From positions 62,001 to 126,000 of the forward strand of contig CAUYLG010021636.1 in NCBI GenBank assembly GCA_963573385.1: DNA of 64,000 nt. Direction: 5' to 3'. Source of the stretch: Cacajao melanocephalus. Taxonomy: Eukaryota > Chordata > Mammalia > Primates > Pitheciidae. The notes under the pieces are model-generated. The model worked only from the letters and a program-made list of their open reading frames with translations. It made no database searches and was not told the origin of the DNA. This document shows positions 25,961-39,307 of this stretch, in pieces. Position 1 is the stretch's first letter. Each line of letters starts with the position of its first letter. A program made the translations under genes and the position numbers.

Positions 25961-28900
25961 AACTCCATATAAAATAAATAGTCTTCTGCTCAGAGAAAAT
26001 GTATCTGCCTAGCATAACTATCCCTTACTATAGTAAGCAATTTGTTTAGCTTTTGTGTTTCTTTTTAAAAAATGTATGTATTTAGTCTCACCATGTTTCA
26101 TATTTCTAGGGGCTTCACCAAGATAATTATGAAGACACCTTATTTGATAACATTCCAAGAGATGCTCTGATCAGCAAGGTCACTCACTGGGCCCCTCATG
26201 CCCAAATTCTGTCCTTCCCGTGTACTACCATGTGAGTCAGTCTCAACAATTTTCTCACTCTTGCTAATTTTAATAAGCTCTTGTTGTTGAATTTACTTAT
26301 CATTATCCTAGAATTTGTAATAATGTGGGTCTATATATAGAAGGCCATTAAACTTAGGTCTTTGTGTAAGGTAATTTCACCAGTATCTTTAAAATATTAA
26401 GTCATATAACCTTCGGTTTTGAAATGCACCATTTGGTAATTAGACATAAGCTTTTTATTATGTCAACAAACATTTTACTTTAGAGATACACAATTTGGTA
26501 ATTTTTTTCATATCTGTTTATTCCTTTGCTGTTTTCTTTGTTTTTGCTATTATTTACATACATGTACAAAGTCTTATTTTATGGGCTTTTTTTTGTTTGT
26601 CTGTTTGTTTTGTTTTGAATCATCTTTTTCTGTTGAATGTGTAAGGGGTAGTTCATAAACATTAGAGGAACATGTAGGCCTAAGAAGTGTCCAATCCAAG
26701 CTGGCCCTGGGTGCTAATGTTTGGAGATCCGATAAACTGATAACCGATTTGTAAAAAATGGTAGGTCACTCAGCCTCAGGTTTCTTAGAAAACCTTTACA
26801 AGAGTACTTCCCATATTGTCAGCTTATGAAAGATCACTTATTTAGTGAATGTGTGTTACCGTCCTATACTCTGTTTGCTTTCGGAATCTAAGGCACCATT
26901 AGCAAGCACACACTTTTGACAGAACTTGGTGGCCTCTCTTCCTTGTGTATCAGGGATTTGCTTCTGTCTAAATACAAGCCTCTTTCTGGGAGAACTTATT
27001 CTTCCTATATAAAGTCTCACATTAATTCTATTTTTTTTCCCAATACAGGCCAGACAGATGATACATAGGCGATAGATAGATACATAGGAAAATAGACATT
27101 TAAAATAACAATGGCCATATGAGAACTTTTAATATAATAAAATCAATAAATTAAAATATTTAAAAGGGGCTCTAGACAAATTAGGAGATAAAATACCAAA
27201 TAGTCAATTGTCAGCTCCTTTAGCTGGCATCCTGCAAACAAATTTTCAAATTCAAAGATGAATTTTGTCAAGGCTTTTGTAACCTTCTGAATGCTACCTT
27301 CTTTTCAGTTCATTCTTTCGCTATGCAACATTACCTAACTCTCTAAATAAGCTACTCTGTCTTCAGAGTTTTCACTGGAAAATCTGTAACATTTTCAACT
27401 TTCTAGAACATAAGTCAGAACTATAGAAGTTGAATAAAAATCCTGGTGTAAAGCCAAATTAAGACCTATAGTTAATGAATGATTTTCCTAAACTTTATGA
27501 GTACAGAACATAATGTTTGCTATATAATTTGGAAATTTTATTAGATATTTACTATTCATACCACAAGTATGTACAAATTAATTCAATTAATTGTTAGCCT
27601 TTTATGGAGAAAAGTGTTTAAATGCAAGAGTAGAAAAGAGAAGATTAAAATAACCCAGTGGTGTAACATTTAAAAAATAAAAATAGAAAAAGCATTACAT
27701 AAGGCACTTTCAGAAGCTTTTCTTTCAATAAATATTCAAAGTTGTAAACTAAATAAAGATGAAGAATAAACTTTAGGAAATCTTCAAATGGTTCTGAAAT
27801 AGGCTCAACAACTGACATAAAAAGGACCATATTCTCTCCCTCTGTAAGTAGGCTTAAACCTCCTGAATTAGTTGAATCAAATGGGGAAAAATCAGTTAAA
27901 ATGTAAAATTACCAGTTTAGAAAATATCCAGTATATGGCTTGACATTTCCAGATAAACTTAAAAAGTAAATAACCAAAATCAACATAATTACAGATCTTT
28001 CAGTAAATCAACTAAAAGGTCTCTGTTCTCTATGGTTTGGGGGCCTGAGGATAAGAAAACCTGTAGATGATATCTCAAGCAGAAGTGTCATTTGAAGAAT
28101 ATTTGTGAAAACTCAGTACAGCTCATGAAAAATGAGACAACTTATTCTGGAGGGACAAGTTGGCCAATTACACAGCAATGGAAAGACATTTTCAGGATAG
28201 CAGAAGATGTGTCCAGCTCATGCTTCATTTGTAATTAAATTAATTTGGAAAAAAATGTATGGGACATTGATAAAATTGCAAAAGAAACCTTTGAGGATCT
28301 CCAGATGGATTGTATACAGTCATTCCCCTCTATTATTTGTTACTAGGTACTAGTTCAAATCGTGTGCTTATTTTATGACTCTGTGAAAGCATTCCACTGT
28401 TAAAAAGCCACAATCCTCACAACGGCTAAAATACAACTAGATTTTTGTTTCTTAGCTGAAACATTCCAGTTTATAAAGCCAGTGATACAAGGACATTTTC
28501 ACTGAAATATTTATTCACGACCTCATTATTCCCAACACCCTAGAAAAATAAAAGGGAACCTTAATATACTGATTATTATACCCATTAGTGATTTTAAACT
28601 GAAGTTCTGCATAAGTCTCCGGAAGTAGAAAGGGCATGGAAGTTAACTGCTAACCCAAGGACCTTTGAGCATGCTAATAACCATACAATGATCTTCTGTG
28701 CAAGATCATCATTATAAAATTCTTGTATATATCACACTCTCCTTTGTATATTCTTGTTTATTCATATTTCTTCCCTTACTGATTTAAAGCTATAAAAATC
28801 TGAGTTCATCTTTACTATTTCTCTTATTACTAATAGGAATTTATGTGAGCCTAGATATTGTTAGAGACAATCAACATACTAACTCAATAATTTAGTTATA

Positions 28901-30639
28901 TCAAGCTATTGATAATGCCATGCATTTACTTTTCTGAGTAATTTTACTGATTTTTAGTATTCTATTCCTGTGGGTTTTCTCTTTTCACAACTACCGCTAC
29001 CATGGTAACACCCACAACACATCGGCATGGACTAAGCCCTTGCTCTGTGCTTGACATGGCATCAAGCAAGTGGTAAATGGGATTTCATTTTCCATTCATG
29101 TATGAGACCAAAAGAAATGCAGAATAAATAGGGATCATTAAAACACAAGTATATGTTAGAATGAGAAATCTATATTCTGAAAGACCCTAAGATAAGATTT
29201 ACAAAATCATCTGAATTTATGACCCCATTGTAGCTGCATGCCTGTTATTAGCTAATAACACGGTCTGAGCAGTTGCTGGCTCAACTCATTTGAATGTTAA
29301 AGTGACTTTTATGCATATGAGAAATCTTTAGAAATGTGACTGTATTAATATTCATCTATTTTTAACCAAGGAGAATTTTGAAAATATTTTATGAAGTTAA
29401 AGATCCCTAATCAACCAAAATGATCATTTGGCAGTGGGCAGACAATATACAATAATTTCACAATAGAGCATCTCCAGAGAATAAAAGATGACTTTGAGTT
29501 CCAGTATTACATCATATCAGGTCTTTTTATGAAGTTTTTTTATCATAATGTTTTAAAATAGAATAGAAGTTCTTTTTAATGTGTGAAATAAGCTCTAATT
29601 AAAGTGAAATGGAGCAGTGAGAAAAGTTCGAGAAAGCCCAAAAAATATAGACAGGAGAAAAATTTTTGTACCTCAAAGCCAAGACTTTGGACTTCCAAGA
29701 TTAACCTGATAAAGAGGTCACTTTTGTTTTTGAGCTTCTTCCTGGTCAGCTGTGATCTCAGTCAAACAGATGAGAGGAGTGACTCTCAGTCAACCCCAGC
29801 TCTCAAACACAATGGTCATCTAAGGGGACCTACTTATACAAGAAAGAGGCCTGGCAGGTGGCACACACTATGAGGAAGGATAAAAATTTGAAGAGAAATA
29901 ATGTAAAGTGGATGGAAGGCATAAGTCCAAAATGAGGTTGAAAAAGCTTTTCCAAGCCAGTCCATTGCATGCAACCGTGGCAGAGTGAGAGAGCATTCAT
30001 TAGTTCCAGTGACAAACAATCCTTAATTCTCAATGTGGTTTTTCTATTAACCAACTGCATTGACCTCAATGACCTTGGGTGAGTCCCTTCTTCCTAATTC
30101 CCTCAATTTAACAAACATGTATTAAGTAGCTATTATGTTCAAGGCATCAGGCTATGCACCAGAAAGTGGTGTTTCTCAATGGGTGGGACGGGGATTAATT
30201 GCATCAGGAGCTGCTGAGTTCCACTCCAGAATGAGCAAAGGGGAATCTCTGGAGGTGGGCAATTCCTGGGTAATTTTTAGGCATGAAATTTAGCTGGCAA
30301 ATAAAAAGATGAGTGAGATGCAGTTCTTACCTTCAAAAACATTCTCATCTACTTTTCTTCTCTTTAAAAAGGACCTTTATACTAGGTGACATGAAAGCTT
30401 TCTGCTGCTGTTTAATTTTTTTCTAACAAAATTAACATTTTACAAGGTATTGTCACTTAGTAAGTATAATTTTAGTTACGTGACCTGGTTCTACTTACCT
30501 AGTCATTTCTGATGTACTTTGAATAAACTGCATGATTTCTTAGTTGCATATTCTTACTTGGAAACAAGTTAAAAAGTAACCAACCATCAAGAATATTACG
30601 TTTTCGGATGATTTTCAACAGCACCCAAAAAGGCATGTA
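25961..30639. other. GRM1 intron, mostly unassigned
   Basis: Long AT-rich stretch. A weak MIR/L2-like block lies at 30100-30165 and a MER5-like block at 30165-30300. Small frames (for example 29604-29873) are not recognised and are not supported as genes. Confidence 0.5.
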
Positions 30640-30770
30640 GTCAGGGGTTAGTGGAGTAGGTTCTGAATCTCACTATTTTCCTGACTTTGGCCATACAACC
30701 TCACCTCTCTAGGCCTCAGCTCCCTCTTTCTAAGACGAGAGGCTAGATTACTCAGATGACAAAGTGTCTA
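30640..30770 (-). mobile_element. MIR SINE fragment, minus strand
   Basis: The complement of the MIR core is visible: TTCTGAATCTCACTATTTTC, CAACCTCACCTCTCTAGGCC and TCAGCTCCCTCTTTCTAAGA. Confidence 0.6.
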
Positions 30771-30984
30771 TGTACTCAGATTAAAAAAAAAAAAGCCTTT
30801 ATGGCTCCTAAAACTTATGCAAAGTTTTATGAATCATTTCTCCTCCGTAAGCTCATAACAAGGTCTGTGAAAAACAAAATTCATTTATATGAACATCTCT
30901 CTTAGGAAACTTACAAACTCATATAATCAATCCCTCTGAGTTCCACTGGTTTCACCAGTGAATCATCTGTTGCATTCACTTATT

Positions 30985-31565
30985 CCTTTCCATTCCCACC
31001 GTAGCTGTTCTAGTCCATGTGTTTTCAAATAACTCACTTGCATCAATATAACAGCTTCCTATATCACCACACGAAGCAAACTTCAGAAATACAGATATCA
31101 TAATGTCATTCACCACTTTAAAATTCTTTAGTGCTTCTCCTGTGCTTAAAGCCAAAGTCCAAACATGTAGAAGAAGGTCACACAGAAGCACTTGGCCATC
31201 CCATCAGTGTCCTTGTCTATTCTCATTTCTGACCACTACTCTATTGGGCCATTATGTCTACCAACCAACCCCACACACTTGTTCTATGGTTTTCTGTAAA
31301 TGTGTCATAAACTTTCATGTTTCCCATGTTTGACGTTAGGCCTGAAATTCTTTTCTTCTTCTTGTCTGCCTAACAAACTTTATGCACTTTATAGACATCT
31401 CTATTATTTCAATCATTCTGTTATATGTTTTATTATATTTTTCCATGTTCCTTCCCTGATAGATTTTAAGCAAAATAAAAGCTGGGACAGTGTTTCATTT
31501 ACCTTTCTATCTTTAGGACCTACAGTTGTGCCTCATCCATGGGAGATATTCAAGGAATGATTGCA
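30985..31565 (+). mobile_element. L2 fragment just upstream of the cysteine-rich exon in window order
   Basis: L2-like order: CTTCTCCTGTGCTTAAAGCC, AAAGTCCAAACATGTAG, then a 3' part with AGCTGGGACAGTGTTTCATT, CTTTAGGACCTACAGTTGTG and GATATTCAAGGAATGATTGC. It ends 0.3 kb from the exon's 5' splice site. Confidence 0.65.
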
Positions 31566-31869
31566 AATATAAATTCAGGTGGCCAGAAATACCTTCAAAT
31601 ACAATTTAAAGAAAAACAGAAAACAACTCTATAATAGCATATTCTACCACACATCAATTCATTGTTACTTAGATTTACATGAACTTCCTTTTCAATGTAG
31701 ATTATAGAAAACTTACAAGAGATTTATGCATTCCTTGACATGAACACTTGGAAGTGTGCATTGTAAATTAACATTGAGGAGATGTGAGCTAATCATTCTC
31801 ATTTGAGCGATGGACACATCGGAAAGGCAAATGGTCAGGGACAAGGGTTCCAAGTGAGGCAGTTCCTAC

Positions 31870-31996
31870 CTGTTAGATCTGCATTGGGCCACCATCCCAA
31901 GTCACAAGCTTTGCACGTGAACTCATCTTGCACATACTCATTCTCTTTGCAGGCCGTGCAAATCCAACAGCAGCTCACTTCTCCTTTCCGTATAAC
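31870..31996 (-). CDS. GRM1: GRM1 exon: core of the cysteine-rich domain
   Basis: This 127-base exon encodes about residues 535-576 plus the first base of Gly 577. It begins in phase 0 after a TTATAG 3' splice site ending at 31997. It ends ACAG followed by GTAGGA, the 5' splice site, from 31869. The peptide runs VIRKGEVSCCWICTACKEN, then EYVQDEFTCKACDLGWWPN and ADLT. It holds six of the nine conserved cysteines of the class C cysteine-rich domain, the rigid linker that passes the closure of the ligand-binding lobes to the membrane domain. There is no methionine in this exon, so a transcript starting in the upstream intron would need its own start codon to make protein from here. Confidence 0.98.
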
Positions 31997-32494
31997 CTAT
32001 AACACAGATATTTTATGAATTTTAAAGATAGTTTTCTCAGAAAAGCTTCTATTTCAGATGAGGACCTGTTTTCAGACTATGAATAAAGAAGAAAAGACTA
32101 ACTTTGAAAAAAAATCTTATATGCTGAGGAATCTTAAGAATGTGAATTTGCATATACTTGATTATCTTAGAGTTCAGATGGAAATGTCAATTCAATCCAT
32201 GCTGGGTCTGTAGGCTTTTCGATAATAATTTATTTTATAGAGTTATTTGACTACATTTTTTGCAGAGTTAAAAATTAAACAGTTTAATTTAATCTTTGTT
32301 TATATTAATATTTATTACTTTCAAAAAAGTAAAAAATATATACATTTTTCTTCCCTGAGAAAGCAAGTAATGTTTTACCACAAAATGTCTCTGATAAAAC
32401 CTCATTAATTCATAAAAGCTAAGTAATTATACAATATTTTTTAATTATGAAAGACTGAATTATAGACAATTATAGACAATTTCACTCAAGAGCA

Positions 32495-32538
32495 AATATA
32501 TATATATATTTATATATATATATATTTATATATATATA

Positions 32539-32570
<32 letters not shown>

Positions 32571-32571
32571 C
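32495..32571. repeat. Interrupted (TA)n tract, about 77 bases
   Basis: Runs of TATATA separated by TTT interruptions. It lies 500 bases upstream of the cysteine-rich exon on the gene strand. Confidence 0.95.
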
Positions 32572-32789
32572 ATAAAAACAGAATGATAGCTAAGAATTCA
32601 GAATCAAGCATTGCCCTGCCTGACTTTTTCTAGTGAATTCAAAAGATCACATCAAGTACTGGTAGCAAAATTACTAGTTCAAAATTATGGAAGAACCGCT
32701 TATTATTTGAGCAGTTTAAACTTTCCCCCATTTTCAATTTGTTTGGTGAACACTTTACACTCCATAGTACAAAAATAAACATAAAAACA

Positions 32790-34620
32790 CATTGCATTTA
32801 AAGTGAGTGTCTTGTAGACAGCATATAATTTGGTCTTGCCTTTATCTCTATTCTGGCAACCTCTGCCTTTTAATGTTTAGTATATTTACATTTATTATAA
32901 TAATCAGTATGGTTAGATATAAATCAATCATCTCTTATTTTGCTTTTGTCTGTCCCATCTATTCTTTGTTTTCTGACTTCTTTTTAGCATTTCATTTTAG
33001 CCTCATAGTGGCTTATTAGTTAGACCTCATTATTATGTTTTAGTGGTTGCTCTAAAGTTGACAATATACACCACTAATTTATCATAGTCTACATTCAGAT
33101 AAGATTATACTACTTTATGTATAATGTAAGAACCCTACAGTAATATTCTTCCATTTTCCCCTCCCATCCTTTAAGTAATAGTTTTATACATTCTACTTCC
33201 ACATATTTATTTTATATCCCCTCCTCAAATAAGTTATTATTTTTGCTTTAAACAGTCAATTATCTCTGAAATAACTTTTACAAAATATGAAAGACATTAT
33301 ATTTTATATTTACTCATATATTTACGTTTCTGGTTTTTCAAATTACTTTGTGTATGTCCACATTTTGGTCTGGTTTAATTTTCTTTTTCCTGAAGACCTT
33401 TCTTTAACATTTACAGCAGTTCCTGTAGGAGAATATGACCTCCTTCAGCTTTTATTTGTTTGAAAAAGTATTAATTTTGCTTTAGTATTTCAAAAATAAC
33501 ATTTTCACTTGCTATGGAAGTTTAAGTTGACCATGTATATATTTTTTATTTCAGTATGTTATGCCATTTCATTGTCCTAGGAAATAGAATTCTAAGTAAA
33601 AGATTTCTTTTTTTGCTTTCAGTGCTTTAAAGATGTTTTTTCTTTCTTGTCTCACTTATAGTTTCTGATAAGAAGTCTGCCATAACTGTTATTTTATTCC
33701 TCTGCATATAACAGCCCTTTCTTATTTTGGATAATATTAATTTTTTTATCACTGGTTTTTAGCAACTTAACTATAATGGCTTCTCAGTGTTTATCTTGCT
33801 TAGGATTTGTTGAGCTTTATGGATTTGGGTTTACATTTTCATTACATTCTACAAATTTTTGGCCAGATGCAAGACATTGTGTGCATTAAGGTATAGCGTG
33901 TGGATTTATTTTTCTTCCTTTTTTAAAGGAATGTTGGACATCATTTGAGCAGGCAGTTAAGCAACTTACAGCTCAGTTTGCTGCCTTTGAGCTTTGATTT
34001 TAAATGTTTAGATCAAGTCTAGAATAGTCGCTATTCTAGGAATAGTTTAGCCTCATTACTTAATTCCTTATGTATTCAACAAGATATGTCTACTCCGGCT
34101 GGTGGAAGCTGGAAAAATTCCTGGCTCTATGTCAGCTCTGGAAATCCAACTCCCTAGTAAGTGTTCCTTACCTGAACTCAAAATACCAGCCTGCTGACAT
34201 GTAGATTAGTATTCAATCAAATACTCAAGGGAATGCCTACGCTAATTTTTTTAACTCCTTTTTTGCATAGATCCATCTTCTTCCATACTTTGCACTGCAA
34301 ATTCCAGCTGATTTGGCCCTCCAAAACTCTGATTCTGTCTTCTTAAATTAGCAAGATGACCAACCTACATTTGTTTCCTCTCTCAAATGAACAACAATCA
34401 GGAAATTGTTTCTGTCTTTCTGACTCGAGGCAGAAAGCCTGAGTGATTTTAGGTTCACTGTGTTTGTTTCCCCTCATTTCCATGAACTCAAGGTCATGTA
34501 CTGTTTTCCAATGTCTGAACACAGTTGTTTCATATATTTCATCAAGACTTCTAGTTGCTTATGGCAGAAGGCTAAGTCTGGACTCTATCCATCATGTCTA
34601 GGAGCAGAAGTTTCTCTCTA
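32790..34620 (-). mobile_element. Old L1 (L1M), 5' region, minus strand
   Basis: The plus strand is the complement of L1M sequence: GTCTTGTAGACAGCATATAA, TTGCTTTCAGTGCTTTAAAG, AGAAGTCTGCCATAACTG, TAGGATTTGTTGAGCTTTAT. A 5'UTR-like end follows with CTATCCATCATGTCTAGGAG and AGCAGAAGT near 34590. No coding potential remains. Confidence 0.75.
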
Positions 34621-35471
34621 ACACATTAAAAATGTTCAAATAGTCCCATCTATAAAATCAGAAACTAAACTCTAATTATTGCCATATTTTAAAATAATAG
34701 AAACTCTAGGCTTCATAAAAATAAAATAACCTTCCTGCAGATCAGGTTGACATTTATACCACCGTTTTAGAATTACATAAAAAGATTCAATGACAGAATA
34801 TTTTCAACAAGTATAGAAGGTTTTCTTTTTCTACTTTTACTTTCAAATAACTTTTGAAAGTAGAGTCAAATTGTCATTTTCAAAAAAACTCACACCTATC
34901 CTTAAAATAGGCATGCCTCAAAACAGGCATGAGAAATTTAAATTATAAAAGATATCTTTTCTAAATGCTATGAGAAAAACTGAATTAATAAATAAATGCT
35001 ACTGTCTTATTTTAATTAGGTTAAGCAATACAGTAAGAGCCATCACAAATTACTGTATGTCACCTCAACCAGCTTTATCTTTCTCTCCCTGTAAAATTAG
35101 TACTGCTAATTAGACAAATCCAAAAGATGATAATGCTAAACAAATTTACTTATGGAGGATGACTGGTGAAAGCAGATTCTGCAAATCACTAGTACATGGA
35201 AGGTGTTGAACATTAGCTTTTGACTGACTGAATAAATTAATGATTATTTTATTAGCTTATATTTTTAATACAGAATGAAAAATAGGGATGCTTAAATGGA
35301 GTTACTTTTTAATCCCCCACCTTTAGGTACCAAGTGCACCAAGCATGTGTACTTTTGCCATATAATACCTGTAAGATGAAATTTATAATTTCTATCTTCA
35401 CAGCCACCCCAATAGACTCAGACTTTATTACTCTACACTGAAATTATGTTCCCTGCCAGTATGATCCATTG

Positions 35472-35506
<35 letters not shown>

Positions 35507-36748
35507 GGAATTACATACCATGCCTCTAATTTCTTCTCACTTCAGAGTAAGATGCACATAGCTGCCAAGATTGTCCAGATAGCCCGTGGCTCCTCAGAGG
35601 AAAGGACTATGCCATTCTTTCAGTGTTTTCACAGCATACTCATTGAGGCACAGAAATATACCAATAACACACAGCCAATGAGTAAGTGTTGAACTGAATA
35701 TTTTTCAAAAATATAATTTTGTTCAAAGAACTCAAAGAACTTTAGTGCCTTCTATTCTAATACATTTGAAATATAAGTTCTCCCATCAATCATTCACTTG
35801 GCCCATAGTTTTTGTTTCTGTGCCTAACTTTGTCTACTATTGATTTCTTACATATGTCTGTGAAAAAAGGAAGGAGAGCCTCTGTGCTTAAATGCATATT
35901 ACCTTCTATTTAGAATGTCATCTTTCTTACATCAGGCCCTCTATGTCACTGCTTTCAAGATCAGACACAAAAGTCACATGCTTCAGTGAGTATTTTAAAG
36001 AAGTGAATCTTTCAAAACATTTTATTTGGAACTCTTCATCAGTAAAAATATTTTTGATATTTTATTACCACAAGTTAGCTTTTGTTCTCTAATTGTTTTA
36101 CGAATATGTAGGAGATATGTTTCATTCAGGTAAGTTGTTTTTTTTAAAAAAATTAGGTTATTATCTCTTATTTATGTTCTAGTTTCCCTAAAGTCACAAA
36201 TTTAAATTTAGTTTTTATATGTCATAGTAACTGATATTTCTTTTGTATGATATATACATTCAATAAGTGAATAAAGTATTGTTTAATTTTTGTCACACTA
36301 AAATGCATTTTGTGACAACTCTGAGTCATAGTAAAAGTTTTAACATTTCACTGATACCTGCCTTGAAGGACTAAAGCTTTCTAAGACATAGGAACTGTTT
36401 TGATTCTTTTGACATGCTGTGTACATGGTTCCATGCTTGTTAGTGAGACTAGGTAATCTGCTGCTACACACAATGCTATGATTCACTTTGTATACACCGT
36501 GAGTGTCTTCAAACATTTATACCATAGGAAATTAAATGTCCACTTTGGGACTACATTTCTGAAGTAACATGAAATGGATTTGTTTAAATTAAAATTTTGT
36601 TTAGAAAATAAATGAAAGAAAGCAAACAGCATCAGGAGAATGTAATGGTGGAAAAGTCACTGAAAAAAGGTAAAATAGAAAATTTTGTTTGGAAGAGAAA
36701 CATCTGAAAGACTAAAAAGAATAAAGGAACTGGGTTTACTCTAATTAA
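34621..36748. other. GRM1 intron with (TA)n and a MIR remnant
   Basis: 35471-35502 is a (TA)n tract. 35640-35700 resembles the 3' half of MIR (TTGAGGCACAGAAATATACC, ACACACAGCCAATGAGTAAG). The rest is unassigned. Confidence 0.55.
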
Positions 36749-37409
36749 AATTGTAGGAGAGATCAAACTGTTTCTGGCCGTCAAGGTGGAGTAAGATAGC
36801 AGAATAGAGAATTCCACCAATTATCTGCCTTCCCCACCAAGGACACCGACAAATATCTACACAGAATCAAAAATCAAGTGAGTACTCAGTATCTGGTTTT
36901 AACTTCATATTGATGAAGGAGGCACTGAAGAGTTAGAAAAAGCAGTCCTGAATCACTGACGTCACCCCTTCTCCACCCTCTAGATGCTGCCGCATGGTGC
37001 AGAGAGCATCCTTAGGTGCTGAGGGAGGGAAAACACAGTAATTGTGAAGCACTTAACTCAGTGCTGTCCTGTTAGAACAGAAGGGAAAACCAAATTAAAT
37101 TCAGCTGTTGCTCGCCCACAGCGGGAGCATTTAAACCAGCCCTAGCCAGAAGGGACTCGCTGAGTCCATGGGTTAGAAGTTGAGTGCCTGCAAACTTTGC
37201 CAACGAGGGCTACGGGATTCTGTGTCTACAAGTAAACTTGAAACACAGTCTAGATCATAAGGCCTTGAACTCTAAGGTGAATCCTAGGGGTGAGCTAGGC
37301 CCAGAGACAGTGGACTGATGGGAGCAGACAACATACTGAGACACCAGCTGGGGAAGCTAAGGGAGTGCTGTCATCACCCCTCCCCTAACCCCAGGCTGTA
37401 CAGCTTGTA

Positions 37410-38300
37410 GCTCCAAAAAGGACCCCTTCTTTCCACTTGAGAAAAGGAAAGGAAAGAGTGGGGAGGACTTTGTCTTGCATCTAGGATACCACCTCAGCCA
37501 TAGCAGGATAGGGTACCCTTCAGAGTTGTGAAGGCCCTGTTCCAGGGCCTAGCTCCCAGAGTACATTTCTAGACACATCCTGGGCCAGAAGAAAACCTGA
37601 GCCAGAAGAAGAAGACTCAGACCTGGCAGCATGTATCACCTGCTAACTGAAATGCCCTTGGGCCCTGTATACCAACAGCAATAGACAGGTACTATGTTGA
37701 GGGCCTTGAGTGAGCCTTTGAGACTGGCTTCAGGTAAGATTCAACAGATTACCAGTGGTGGTGGATATGGGACAAAACTCCTGCTTGGGAGAAGCAGAGG
37801 GGAAAGTAAAGTGGGCTTTATTTTAAGTACCAGCATGGCCACTAGGGGGTAGAGAACCAAATGGGCTCCTGGGGTCCCTGATTCCGTGACTTGACTCTTG
37901 AACTACATTTCTGGATTTGCCTTGAGCCACAGGGGAGCCCACTGCCCTGAAGTGTGTGTGCTAAGCTGGGGAGCATTCACCACAAGCTGATTTCAGGGAC
38001 CCTAGGCCTTCAGAGGTAATCTGCCAGTACTCCTTATGGCCAGGAGTGGCAGTGCCTATGGGGTGAGTCTCCTCTACCTTTGGAAAGGAGGGAAAGAGTG
38101 TGAAGGACTGCATCTTGTGGTTTAAGTGCCAGCCCAGCTGCAGTATGATAGAACACCAGGTAGACTTCTAAGGTTTTTGAGTCTAGTCCTTGACTCTCAG
38201 ATGGAACTTCTAGATTCACCCAGGGCATGGAAGAATTTGCTGTCCTGAAAGAAAGTACACAGACCTGGCTTGCTTAGCCACTTGCTGATTGCAGTGCCCA
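37410..38300 (+). repeat. Three tandem-like units inside the old L1 5'UTR
   Basis: The block of GGAAAGAGTG, CTTTGTCTTGCATC, taxon-specific GCCACAGTAGGATAG-like sequence and CTAGATTCACCCAGGGC-like sequence recurs. Unit starts fall near 37446, 37800 and 38086, diverged but in the same order. Confidence 0.6.
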
Positions 38301-39307
38301 GGGCCTTGAGCAGACTTAGGTAGCAGGGAGTGGTTACAGCATGCCTGGAGAAAGACCCAGTGCTGTGCTTATCTGAGGCTTGACCTAGCAAAGTCAGAGT
38401 TGTGGTGGCCACACAGGTACTTGTGTCACTCAACTCACAGCTTTTGGTGGCTCAGAACAGAAATAGAGAGAGAGAAAGTAAAGGAAGAGAACAAGAGTTC
38501 TGATAACCCAGAGAACTGTCCTGGATCTTGTCCTAGACCATTAAGGTGGTACCTCTATGAGTCTGCAAAAACCACAGTGTTACTGGGCTTGGGGAGCCTC
38601 TTAAAGCAGATACAGCTTGGATCACAACACTCAAGTTCTTTCAAATATTTGGAAGGCCTTCCCAAGAAGTATGGTTACAAATAAGCCTAGACAGTAAAGG
38701 ATACATTAAATACCTAAATCCTCAATGCCCATGCACCAAAGAACATGTGCTAGGATCAACACCAACCAGGAAAACATGACCTCACCAAATGAACTAAATA
38801 AGGCACCAAGAACCAATCTTGGAGAAACAGAGATATGTGACCTTTCAACGGAGACTTCAAAACGGGTATATTGAGGAAACTCAAAGAAATTCAAGATAAC
38901 ACAGAGAAGGAATTCAGAATTCTATCAGATAAATTTAACAAAGAGATGGAAATAATTAAAAAGAAACAAGCAGAAGTTCTGGAGCTGAAAAATGCAATCA
39001 GTATACTGAAGAATGCATATCGGAGTCCTTTAGTGCAGAATGAATCAAGCAGAGAAAAGAATTAGTGAGCTTAAAGACAGGAGATATGAAAATACCTATC
39101 AGAGGATACAAAAGAAAAAGGAATATAAAACAATAGAGCACACCTACAGTATCTATAAAATAGCCTCAAAAGGGCAAATCTAAAGATTATGGGCCTTAAA
39201 GACGTGGTAGAGAAAAAGATAGAGGTAGAAAGTATATTAAAAAGGTAATATCAGAGAACTTCCTAAATGTAGCATAAGATACCAATATCCAAGTACAAGA
39301 TGGATAC

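Noticed and set aside
32790..33020. Small hydrophobic frame at 32807-33019
   Set aside because: It is antisense old L1 sequence; the hydrophobicity comes from T-rich codons.
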